Positions 1 through 5,385 of a stretch of 5,385 nt of DNA are shown piece by piece. The DNA comes from Cryomorphaceae bacterium (lineage in GTDB: Bacteria > Bacteroidota > Bacteroidia > Flavobacteriales > Schleiferiaceae): NCBI GenBank assembly GCA_022565745.1, contig JAIUMB010000146.1:1-5385 (forward strand). The letters are read 5' to 3'. The position numbers were made by a program, and so were the translations under genes. The notes beneath the pieces were generated by a model, which searched no databases, was not told where the DNA came from, and saw nothing but the letters and a program-made list of their open reading frames with translations. Position 1 is the first letter of the stretch, and each line of letters begins with the position of its first letter.

Positions 1-2
1 GA

Positions 3-653
3 CTTATTCTTCGTGATTATTTAACCATCAAAGGGTACGATGTTACCCTAGCTCGGGATGGTATTCACGGACTAAACGACTTTAAAAGCAAGGACTATAA
101 CATCTGTATTTTAGATGTAATGATGCCACGTAAAGACGGAATCAGCTTGGCCAAGCAAATCAAGGAAATCAATCCAAATATGCCGATTATTTTTCTTACT
201 GCCAAGTCTTTAAAAGAAGACATGATAAAAGGATATGAAGCAGGTGCTGATGATTATATCATCAAACCTTTTGATTCTGAAGTTTTGGAATTAAAAATTC
301 AAGCCATTATTAACCGTCAAAAAACCGATGGTAAGCAGGAAGAAATTCCTGAGGAAATGGAGATTGGTAAGTTTAAGCTCAATACCCAGTTGCGCATCAT
401 GGAAAAAGACGGTGAAGAACGAAAACTTTCTCCCAAGGAAAATGCACTGCTGGTTTTACTTGCCTTAAACATGAATCGACTGGTAACCCGTAAGGACGCC
501 TTGTTGAAGATCTGGAAAGAAGATAATTACTTTACAGCAAGATCGATGGATGTGTATTTGGCCAAACTTCGAAAGTATATAACGCCAGATCCAAATTTGG
601 AGATTGTCAATATTCACGGTGAAGGATTTAGATTGGTAAATCGTGAAGACTAA
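3..653 (+). CDS. OmpR/PhoB-family response regulator, RprY-like (5' partial)
   Basis: Two-component response regulator and DNA-binding transcription factor, acting in the cytoplasm. The reading frame is open from base 3, so the gene begins left of the window; 216 residues are visible and roughly 14-16 N-terminal residues, including the usual acidic pair, are missing. The receiver domain spans visible residues 1-105: phospho-acceptor Asp38 in ILDVMMP (codon 114-116), switch Thr66 in IIFLTAK, Tyr85 and conserved Lys88 in DYIIKPF. A winged-helix Trans_reg_C domain covers about 120-212, with recognition-helix region RSMDVYLAKLRKY and wing motif NIHGEGFRL. This C-terminus closely resembles the RprY group of Bacteroidota. 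The first in-frame ATG (120) is internal to the receiver domain and is not the start. The last 11 bases overlap the next gene's GTG start. The partner kinase is not in the window, so signal and targets are unknown. Family is certain; the RprY assignment is from motif memory. Confidence 0.93.
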   Translation, partial: LILRDYLTIKGYDVTLARDGIHGLNDFKSKDYNICILDVMMPRKDGISLAKQIKEINPNMPIIFLTAKSLKEDMIKGYEAGADDYIIKPFDSEVLELKIQAIINRQKTDGKQEEIPEEMEIGKFKLNTQLRIMEKDGEERKLSPKENALLVLLALNMNRLVTRKDALLKIWKEDNYFTARSMDVYLAKLRKYITPDPNLEIVNIHGEGFRLVNRED

Positions 654-1815
654 TTCATCCTTTTATCTTAAATTTTTAATCCTGTTGGTGCTTTATGTGC
701 CAGCAGGATTATTTGCTATTGAGCCGGCTGCAGACCATCCAGGAGGTTACATTCCTCTGCTTAAAGGTAAGCGGGTTGCAATGGTTGTTAACCACAGCTC
801 AACTTTTAGAGACAGCATACACTTAGTTGATTATTTGTTGAGCCGTGACATCAACGTAGTGAAAATATTTGCCCCAGAGCATGGTTACCTTGGCAAAGCC
901 GGTGCCGGTGAATCGATTAGTGATGGTAAAGATGAAAGGCGAAACATTGATGTGGTGTCTTTATATGGTAACAAAAAGAAGCCTTCGGCCAGTGATTTAG
1001 ATGACATAGACGTGGTTTTGTTTGATATTCAAGATGTTGGTGTTCGGTTTTACACCTACATTTCAACGTTAACTTATGTTATGGACCGAGCTGGTGAGGT
1101 TGGTGTACCTGTTTTGGTACTCGATCGTCCAAACCCCCACAGGCATTATGTTGATGGACCTGTATTAGATACCAGCAAATTCAAATCATTTGTTGGGCTT
1201 CATCCGGTACCAGTCATCTATGGTCTTTCCATTGGTGAATATGCACAAATGGTCAATGGCGAACGTTGGATAAAACACCCCTGCTCACTTCATGTTGTTT
1301 ACTGTCGAAACTTTCAACAGGGAGAGATTTACGAACTCCCCATTCCGCCCTCACCTAATTTACCCAACCAAAACGCCATCAGACTTTACCCTTCCCTATG
1401 CTTTTTTGAAGGCACTAAAGTAAGTGTTGGTCGAGGAACCAACCTCCCGTTTCAGCAGTTTGGCGCTCCTTGGTTTCCCGAAGGCGACCATTACTTTACA
1501 CCTCAAGCAAATGAAGGCGCACCAAACCCTAAGTTTAAAGGTGAACGTTGCAGAGGCTTCAACTTGACGGCCTTTGCCGAAACGTTTATTGACCAAGAGC
1601 CAAGACTCTATATTGGTTGGCTTATTGCAGCATTTCAAGCATTCCCCGGTAATAAAGATGCCTTTTTCACCAATTTCTTTGATTTATTGGCAGGAACCGA
1701 CAAATTGCGTAAAGACATATTAAACGGTGTTGACGAAACAAAAATCCGTCAGTCGTGGTTACCCGACATACAAGCTTACATGAGCATTCGCAACAAGTAC
1801 GTTTATTACAAATAA
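643..1815 (+). CDS. namZ: Secreted exo-beta-N-acetylmuramidase-like protein (NamZ/DUF1343, GH171)
   Basis: 390 residues. The family founder, Bacillus subtilis NamZ (YbbC), removes MurNAc from the non-reducing end of peptidoglycan fragments; the same role in cell-wall turnover or MurNAc salvage is inferred here. Residues 1-25 form a signal peptide (hydrophobic FLILLVLYVPAG, likely cleavage after LFA25). There is no lipobox Cys, so a soluble periplasmic or exported enzyme is expected. Family motifs in order: VVNHSS (49-53), APEHGYLG (77-84, Glu79 a candidate active-site acid), LFDIQDVGVRFYTY (126-139), LDRPNP (160-165), PPSPNLPNQ (235-243), FFEGTKVSVGRGTNLPF (254-270), GAPW (274-277), and C-terminal AGTDKLRKDI (350-359). 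Length fits the family. The GTG start at 643 is chosen because it yields the complete signal peptide; it overlaps the regulator gene by 11 nt, suggesting translational coupling. All expected family blocks are present, with no frameshift. Substrate preference cannot be read from sequence. Confidence 0.9.
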   Translation: MKTNSSFYLKFLILLVLYVPAGLFAIEPAADHPGGYIPLLKGKRVAMVVNHSSTFRDSIHLVDYLLSRDINVVKIFAPEHGYLGKAGAGESISDGKDERRNIDVVSLYGNKKKPSASDLDDIDVVLFDIQDVGVRFYTYISTLTYVMDRAGEVGVPVLVLDRPNPHRHYVDGPVLDTSKFKSFVGLHPVPVIYGLSIGEYAQMVNGERWIKHPCSLHVVYCRNFQQGEIYELPIPPSPNLPNQNAIRLYPSLCFFEGTKVSVGRGTNLPFQQFGAPWFPEGDHYFTPQANEGAPNPKFKGERCRGFNLTAFAETFIDQEPRLYIGWLIAAFQAFPGNKDAFFTNFFDLLAGTDKLRKDILNGVDETKIRQSWLPDIQAYMSIRNKYVYYK

Positions 1816-1840
1816 TCCTATAAATAACCGACCCACCATA

Positions 1841-2686
1841 ATGAGCACCTTTTTCTTTGACGGCAAATGGACGGACGAGTCTCATATACAAATAAACACT
1901 TCCGATCGTGCTTTACAATACGGTGATGGTGTATTTGAAACATTGCGATACAGCAACAAACAGTTTCATTGGGCTGAAGACCACTACTTCCGATTGATGG
2001 CCAATATGCGCATCATGAGAATGAATATACCTGATGACTTGACGCCCGAGTATTTTCATGATATTCTCCAAGAATTGGTTTCTGTTAACCATTGGGAAAA
2101 CGACAGTGTACGTATTCGAGTTCAAGCTTGGCGAAAACCTGGAGGAAACTATACACCTTCAAACAATGATATACATATATTGGCTCGTGCTGAACGTATC
2201 CCCGAATCACGCTATGAACTCAATGAGGGTGACTTAAAAACAGACATCTACAAAGACTTTTACAAGCCCCAACACTTATTATCATCGGTAAAAAGCTGCA
2301 ATGCACAACTATATATATTGGCATCGGTATATCGAAAAGAAAACCATCTTGACGAGTGCTTTCTGCTTAATGAAAACAAACAAATTGTCGAGGCGATCTC
2401 ATCTAATATCATGTTGGTAAAAGACCAAGTGTTGACGACTCCACCTACTTCTTCTGGTGCATTAAAAGGTATTATGCGAAAGCGAATTGTTGAAAAACTT
2501 GCACCTGCGCTTGGGTATGAGGTTAAAGAAACCAATATAAGTCCGTTTGACCTTAATAAAGCAGATGAAATTTGGTTGACGAACTCTATCCAAGGTATTC
2601 GAGCGGTTAGTCATTTCAGAAAAAAAGAGTTTACCAATAGCAAGGCTAAGCAAATGGTTGATATGCTCAATGCACAGTTTGACTAA
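1841..2686 (+). CDS. Class IV PLP-dependent aminotransferase / aminodeoxychorismate lyase-like protein
   Basis: 281 residues, a cytoplasmic fold-type IV PLP enzyme. N-terminal signature SDRALQYGDGVFETLR (21-36), then an HxxRL-like segment DHYFRLMANMRIMRM (47-61). The PLP Schiff-base lysine is probably Lys151 in SSVKSCNAQLY; the cofactor-binding Glu is Glu184 in VEAISSNIML; SGALKGIMRKRI (205-216) matches the phosphate-binding loop; LTNSIQGIRAV (246-256) is the last active-site block. The family includes branched-chain aminotransferase, D-amino-acid aminotransferase and 4-amino-4-deoxychorismate lyase (PabC, folate/p-aminobenzoate synthesis). The TNSxxGI block and the length favour the lyase-like branch over branched-chain aminotransferases, which usually show SGTAAEI there, but this is not decisive and no symbol is given. 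ATG start 25 nt after namZ, likely in the same transcript. Its TAA stop overlaps the stop of the convergent flippase gene (CTAA, 2683-2686). Confidence 0.88.
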   Translation: MSTFFFDGKWTDESHIQINTSDRALQYGDGVFETLRYSNKQFHWAEDHYFRLMANMRIMRMNIPDDLTPEYFHDILQELVSVNHWENDSVRIRVQAWRKPGGNYTPSNNDIHILARAERIPESRYELNEGDLKTDIYKDFYKPQHLLSSVKSCNAQLYILASVYRKENHLDECFLLNENKQIVEAISSNIMLVKDQVLTTPPTSSGALKGIMRKRIVEKLAPALGYEVKETNISPFDLNKADEIWLTNSIQGIRAVSHFRKKEFTNSKAKQMVDMLNAQFD

Positions 2687-3933
2687 CGTCTTGCAATGAT
2701 GCGCAACCAACGCCAATCTTTCGCTGCTGGCAATAGCCATCGGTCTGCACGACTGGGCTTTCGACGTAGAAAGTATATAAAGGTCAACAGAGAGGTCGTA
2801 TAGGTTATACTAATGCTTATTACCGCTCCGTGTACACCAAATTTGGGTATCAACAAAAGGCCGACTACCGTCACTACAAGTGAACCTAAAAACGAGGTCA
2901 TGGTGTTGACTTTAAACATACCTTTACTCGAGAAGTAATTGCTGTATATAAAGCCCGCGGAATAAAGCGTAAAGGCTGGCGCCAATAAACGTAAAAAACC
3001 GCGAACCTCAACAAATCCCGCTCCGAAAAAGGACGTGTAAAGTGATTTTGGCAAAAGAGAGAGTACCACAAATCCTAAGAAAGAAATCAGCACCACGGCT
3101 TTAGACATCTGATAGGTTATTTTCCTCGCTCTTATATCACAGCTTAAATTACTTAGTTTTGAATACAAAACCAAGGCAATACTTCTGGCTATTGTCCATA
3201 TGCCTTCCGACAATTGAATCGCTACTCCGTATACCCCAACAGCAGCTTTACCCCAAAAGGCGTCGATGAGGTAATCTGCTATCCTGTAATTAACTTGTTG
3301 GAAAAAATTACCACTTTGCACGTATGTACCGTCGACAAGTAGAGATTTAAACACCTCTTTTTTTAGAGAAGTTACAGCAAAAGTGGTTTGTTTTAACAAA
3401 ATCATCAATCCCAAAAGCCACATAAAAAAAGCTGCTGACACATAGAGATAGATAAAGTATTCTGGTGAGATTAAATGCCATATGCCATATAATAACACTA
3501 CTCCAATAGATACTAACAAGTGGAAAGACACCACCACTAAGTTTTGCTGCCATATGCGCTCTATTCCCAATAGCAAATACACATGTACCCAACCCAAGGC
3601 ATAAAACAATGCTGCTAAGCCAATCCAATGGTGATAAGCAAAGGATAACCCCGGTATTAATCCAATCAACATAAACAAGGCAATAACAACGATACACCAA
3701 AGATAAGAGCGCAGCAGCAACACGGACACACCGTACTTAGGTGTATGGTAAACCAAGTGTGGCCCCCCAACAAAATTGGCTGCTATCATCAAAATAGCAA
3801 CGGTTACCGTAAAAATACGCACAATACCTAAGCCTTCTGCCCCCAAATAACGAGCGTTTAAAGTAGTGATGATAAGACCTAGTATGGCCACCCCAATTCT
3901 TGCAACTGATGTACTTAAAATCTTCTTTACCAT
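2683..3933 (-). CDS. Wzx-like polysaccharide/oligosaccharide flippase (MOP superfamily)
   Basis: 416-residue polytopic inner-membrane protein. It begins with the typical MOP/RfbX N-terminus: short basic MVKK, a first membrane segment (about 10-25) and NARYLGAEGLGIVRIF (26-41). Further hydrophobic segments lie near 38-55, 76-97, 102-124, 131-151, 158-180, 276-296, 312-334, 343-363 and 366-388. The central ADYLIDAFWGKAAVGVYGVA (219-238) matches the conserved repeat start of Wzx-type transporters. The family moves lipid-linked glycan units across the cytoplasmic membrane; the substrate here is inferred only from the neighbouring glycosyltransferase. The C-terminus is a short basic, Trp-rich tail. 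Length is at the lower-normal end and the topology looks intact. The ATG at 3933 is the only ATG after an in-frame upstream stop. It lies 59 nt after the glycosyltransferase gene. Its TAG stop overlaps the TAA of the convergent aminotransferase gene. Family confidence is high; the exact substrate is unknown. Confidence 0.88.
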   Translation of the reverse strand: MVKKILSTSVARIGVAILGLIITTLNARYLGAEGLGIVRIFTVTVAILMIAANFVGGPHLVYHTPKYGVSVLLLRSYLWCIVVIALFMLIGLIPGLSFAYHHWIGLAALFYALGWVHVYLLLGIERIWQQNLVVVSFHLLVSIGVVLLYGIWHLISPEYFIYLYVSAAFFMWLLGLMILLKQTTFAVTSLKKEVFKSLLVDGTYVQSGNFFQQVNYRIADYLIDAFWGKAAVGVYGVAIQLSEGIWTIARSIALVLYSKLSNLSCDIRARKITYQMSKAVVLISFLGFVVLSLLPKSLYTSFFGAGFVEVRGFLRLLAPAFTLYSAGFIYSNYFSSKGMFKVNTMTSFLGSLVVTVVGLLLIPKFGVHGAVISISITYTTSLLTFIYFLRRKPSRADRWLLPAAKDWRWLRIIARR

Positions 3934-3979
3934 GAGCGGCCTAACCTGAGCGATGTCATTGACAATTATTTACTGCCCA

Positions 3980-3987
3980 CAAAAATA
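3980..3987 (-). promoter_or_regulatory. Candidate -7 element upstream of the flippase gene
   Basis: Minus-strand TATTTTTG is a perfect match to TAnnTTTG, just inside the 59-nt gap between the glycosyltransferase stop and the flippase start. The nearest upstream TTG (4004-4002) is only 14 nt away, shorter than usual, so the -33 part is weak. If active, it would give the flippase its own promoter with a leader of about 40 nt. Confidence 0.25.
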
Positions 3988-3992
3988 GTTCA

Positions 3993-5108
3993 TTATGAAA
4001 GCAATTCTAAATAAGCTTCATCAAACTTTTTCCCCACAGAATCATAGGAAAAATGAGCTACTGCATATTCGCGAATGCTATGTGGGTCAAACCGATTATA
4101 ATTGTTGATGAGTTGCTTCATGCTCTCCTTGAGTGATTCTTTGTCTTCGGAAGTGATGAGCATGCCATTTTTTGAGGACACATGCTCCGAGATGCCGCCA
4201 ACATCGGTAGAAATAACCGGCAAACCACAAGCCATTGCCTCTGCTATAACACAGGGAAAGTTTTCGTACCGACTAAACATGACCAATGCATCTGCATTCT
4301 GCATCCGATGTGCAATTTCTTCTAATGACTTCTCCCCCTCTATGGTTATCCATTGTGGATAAAGTTTAAGGTTTTCTGCCATGTCAATCCAAGGTGTTGT
4401 TTCCCCATCCCCAATGATTTCCAAGTGAAAATTATTGCTTTCTTCCTTTAATGCTTTGGCAACTTCAATTAAACCACGAATGTTTTTTTGCGCATCGTCT
4501 AGAGTAGACACATGGATAAAACGACAAAAATGATCTGCCGTTGGATTTGACTTTGGAACAAACAAATCCGTGTTTACAACATTGGCTACTACTCTATAGG
4601 CATTAATGTATCCCAGATGCTGCATGGTACTTCCCAGTTGCTCGGTAACTGGTAAAACCATGTCGAGTTTTTGTCCTACGTGCTTCATCCCTCTTTTTTT
4701 AACAAAAGAAAGAGCTTGTTCATCTCTGTGATGAAAGCCAGCCCAATGCTCAGTCAACAGGGTTTTATAATGTCTGCTTAAATCTAAAAGCATCCACCAG
4801 CAACCAATCAACGCGTGCCCATGTACGGCAGAAACCGGACGTGTTACCCGCTTTAAACCACGCTTATATGCCAACCATGCACCAAGAAAGCGCAACCATT
4901 TGGGATAATAGGAACGTACTTCTGTTAATTGATTTTGTTGAGAAACCTCTACTGACCAACCTTCTCCGGCTATAGGAGCTAACACTGTTATATCATTATA
5001 AATAGCAGCCGCCTCGGCATGCCGTTTGACAAAGTTGCCCAATGTACGGTGATGCTTGTTGGGGTACCAATTGGTTACCCATAAAATATGCTTTTTTGTC
5101 TTACTCAT
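3993..5108 (-). CDS. GT4-family (GT-B fold) glycosyltransferase
   Basis: 371 residues from the preferred start; likely transfers a sugar from a nucleotide donor to a lipid-linked or surface glycan at the cytoplasmic membrane face. The N-terminal acceptor domain starts with HILWVTNWYPNKHH and RTLGNFVKRHAEA, typical of GT4 proteins, followed by VHGHALIG and LLTEHWAGFHHR. The C-terminal donor domain contains HVSTLDDAQKNIRGL, LEIIGDGE and the EX7E motif YENFPCVIAEAMACGLPV (Glu282 and Glu290), then STDVGGISEHV. No signal peptide or membrane span. The ATG at 5108 is preferred over the ATG at 5138: it places MSKTKKHILW directly before the first beta strand, and a candidate promoter -7 box lies between the two ATGs. 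The longer form would add ten residues without domain support. It is followed 59 nt later by the flippase gene, suggesting a two-gene glycan unit. Donor sugar and acceptor cannot be predicted. Confidence 0.92.
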   Translation of the reverse strand: MSKTKKHILWVTNWYPNKHHRTLGNFVKRHAEAAAIYNDITVLAPIAGEGWSVEVSQQNQLTEVRSYYPKWLRFLGAWLAYKRGLKRVTRPVSAVHGHALIGCWWMLLDLSRHYKTLLTEHWAGFHHRDEQALSFVKKRGMKHVGQKLDMVLPVTEQLGSTMQHLGYINAYRVVANVVNTDLFVPKSNPTADHFCRFIHVSTLDDAQKNIRGLIEVAKALKEESNNFHLEIIGDGETTPWIDMAENLKLYPQWITIEGEKSLEEIAHRMQNADALVMFSRYENFPCVIAEAMACGLPVISTDVGGISEHVSSKNGMLITSEDKESLKESMKQLINNYNRFDPHSIREYAVAHFSYDSVGKKFDEAYLELLS

Positions 5109-5113
5109 CGTCG

Positions 5114-5145
5114 CGAAGATAAAGGTAAAGGACGACATAACTCAA
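5114..5145 (-). promoter_or_regulatory. Candidate Bacteroidota promoter for the glycosyltransferase gene
   Basis: On the minus strand, TTG (5145-5143) is followed after 21 nt by TATCTTCG (5121-5114), seven of eight matches to the Bacteroidota -7 consensus TAnnTTTG, with spacing in the usual range. The predicted transcription start falls at or a few bases before the ATG at 5108, implying a very short or absent leader. If real, it rules out translation from the ATG at 5138, which would lie upstream of the transcript. Seen by eye only; such sites occur by chance in AT-rich DNA. Confidence 0.4.
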
Positions 5146-5332
5146 TGATCAATCCGGTACCCATGCCATACTTTAATCATAGACTTTCTAATAAATACTA
5201 AAAGCTATAAAAGAAAAAGAATTAGATTTCAAGAGCAAGACTGGTGATTTCTGTTACGCTACCATCAAACGTCCCGAACAACTAGGCATTAATTAATATG
5301 GATTAATAAAAGTTATTTTAAACAATCTTAGC

Positions 5333-5365
5333 AAATTTGTGTTGTATAAAAGTTGTAAATTTGTG
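5333..5365. repeat. Short direct repeats overlapping the rightward promoter
   Basis: AAATTTGTG occurs at 5333-5341 and again at 5357-5365 (period 24). Between them GTTGTA occurs at 5341-5346 and 5352-5357 (period 11, about one helical turn). The second copies cover the -7 element. GTTG (5352-5355) and CAAC (5366-5369) also form the arms of an imperfect palindrome across it. The arrangement could be an operator, but AT-rich sequence generates such repeats readily and no regulator is known. Confidence 0.4.
5336..5363 (+). promoter_or_regulatory. Rightward Bacteroidota promoter for a gene beyond the window
   Basis: TTTG at 5336-5339 and a perfect -7 element TAAATTTG (TAnnTTTG) at 5356-5363, separated by 16 nt, slightly below the usual spacing. 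Transcription would start near 5369-5371 and run into the A/T-rich leader at the window edge. No start codon is visible before base 5385, so the controlled gene is not identifiable. The orientation implies a divergent arrangement with the glycosyltransferase gene. Confidence 0.45.
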
Positions 5366-5385
5366 CAACCAAATATTAATAATAA

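Larger units (their letters stand above)
5139..5385. other. Non-coding AT-rich intergenic region
   Basis: This 247-nt stretch lies upstream of the glycosyltransferase gene. Apart from the candidate promoters and repeats at its two edges I see nothing recognisable: no tRNA-like fold, no strong terminator hairpin and no convincing small ORF. The middle part, about 5146-5330, is A-rich on the plus strand and contains a 10-nt palindrome ATTAATTAAT (5288-5297). It most likely serves as a divergent promoter region. Confidence 0.6.

Noticed and set aside
120..653. Response regulator starting at the ATG at 120
   Set aside because: This would remove the phospho-acceptor Asp and the first part of the receiver domain; the frame is open to the window edge and encodes normal receiver sequence upstream.
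1396..1638. 80-codon antisense ORF inside the muramidase gene
   Set aside because: It lies wholly opposite conserved NamZ motifs and its product has no recognisable domain; a shadow frame.
1667..1891. 74-codon antisense ORF across the muramidase-aminotransferase junction
   Set aside because: Cys/Arg-rich random-looking product, antisense to two well-supported genes.
2260..2740. Two overlapping antisense ORFs opposite the aminotransferase 3' end
   Set aside because: Both lie opposite the conserved PLP motifs and show no domain; the real minus-strand gene here is the flippase ending at 2683.
2687..2760. Possible terminator downstream of the aminotransferase gene
   Set aside because: Only very short complementary arms (GCCA/TGGC) with a long loop and no following T-run; not a credible intrinsic terminator.
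3347..3700. 117-codon minus-strand ORF in another frame within the flippase gene
   Set aside because: Hydrophobic only because it shadows membrane-segment codons of the flippase; the flippase frame is continuous, so no frameshift is implied.
4102..4362. 86-codon plus-strand ORF inside the glycosyltransferase gene
   Set aside because: Antisense to the conserved EX7E donor domain; no recognisable domain.
5200..5232. Alternative leftward promoter TTG-N22-TAGCTTTT
   Set aside because: Only seven of eight -7 matches and it would leave a leader of about 90 nt; the site next to the start codon is at least as good, so it was not annotated.
5254..5289. 11-codon minus-strand ORF in the intergenic region
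   Set aside because: Too short, with no family signal; AT-rich DNA gives such ORFs by chance.

Overview
The window looks like chromosomal DNA of a Bacteroidota bacterium, most likely from the Flavobacteriales/Cryomorphaceae side, although the rank below phylum is a guess. Three things point there. The response regulator has an RprY-type C-terminus. The DUF1343/NamZ protein is of the Bacteroidota type. Several short sites resemble the Bacteroidota promoter (-7 TAnnTTTG, -33 TTG/TTTG), with no clear Shine-Dalgarno sequences before the genes. Base composition is moderately AT-rich throughout, with no obvious island of foreign composition.

Left block, plus strand, about 3-2686. Three tightly packed genes read rightward: an OmpR/PhoB-family response regulator (5' end cut off by the window edge), a secreted exo-beta-N-acetylmuramidase-like protein (NamZ, former DUF1343) whose GTG start lies inside the regulator's last codons, and a PLP-dependent class IV aminotransferase/aminodeoxychorismate lyase-type enzyme 25 nt further on. 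The overlap and short gap suggest one transcript. The regulator's histidine kinase is not visible and may lie to the left.

Right block, minus strand, 5108-2683. Two genes read leftward: a GT4-type glycosyltransferase, then a Wzx-like polysaccharide flippase 59 nt downstream. Together they suggest assembly and export of a cell-surface glycan, but no polymerase, chain-length regulator or sugar-nucleotide genes are present. The two blocks converge and their stop codons overlap in one CTAA tetranucleotide, with no visible terminator.

Right end, about 5139-5385. This is a 247-nt AT-rich non-coding region. Its left edge carries a candidate promoter for the glycosyltransferase. Its right edge carries a perfect TAnnTTTG element pointing right, probably the promoter of a gene outside the window. 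No RNA gene, CRISPR array, insertion sequence or phage feature was seen. All five genes belong to recognisable families. The main points of interest are gene arrangement and promoter architecture; I see no evidence of a new system.
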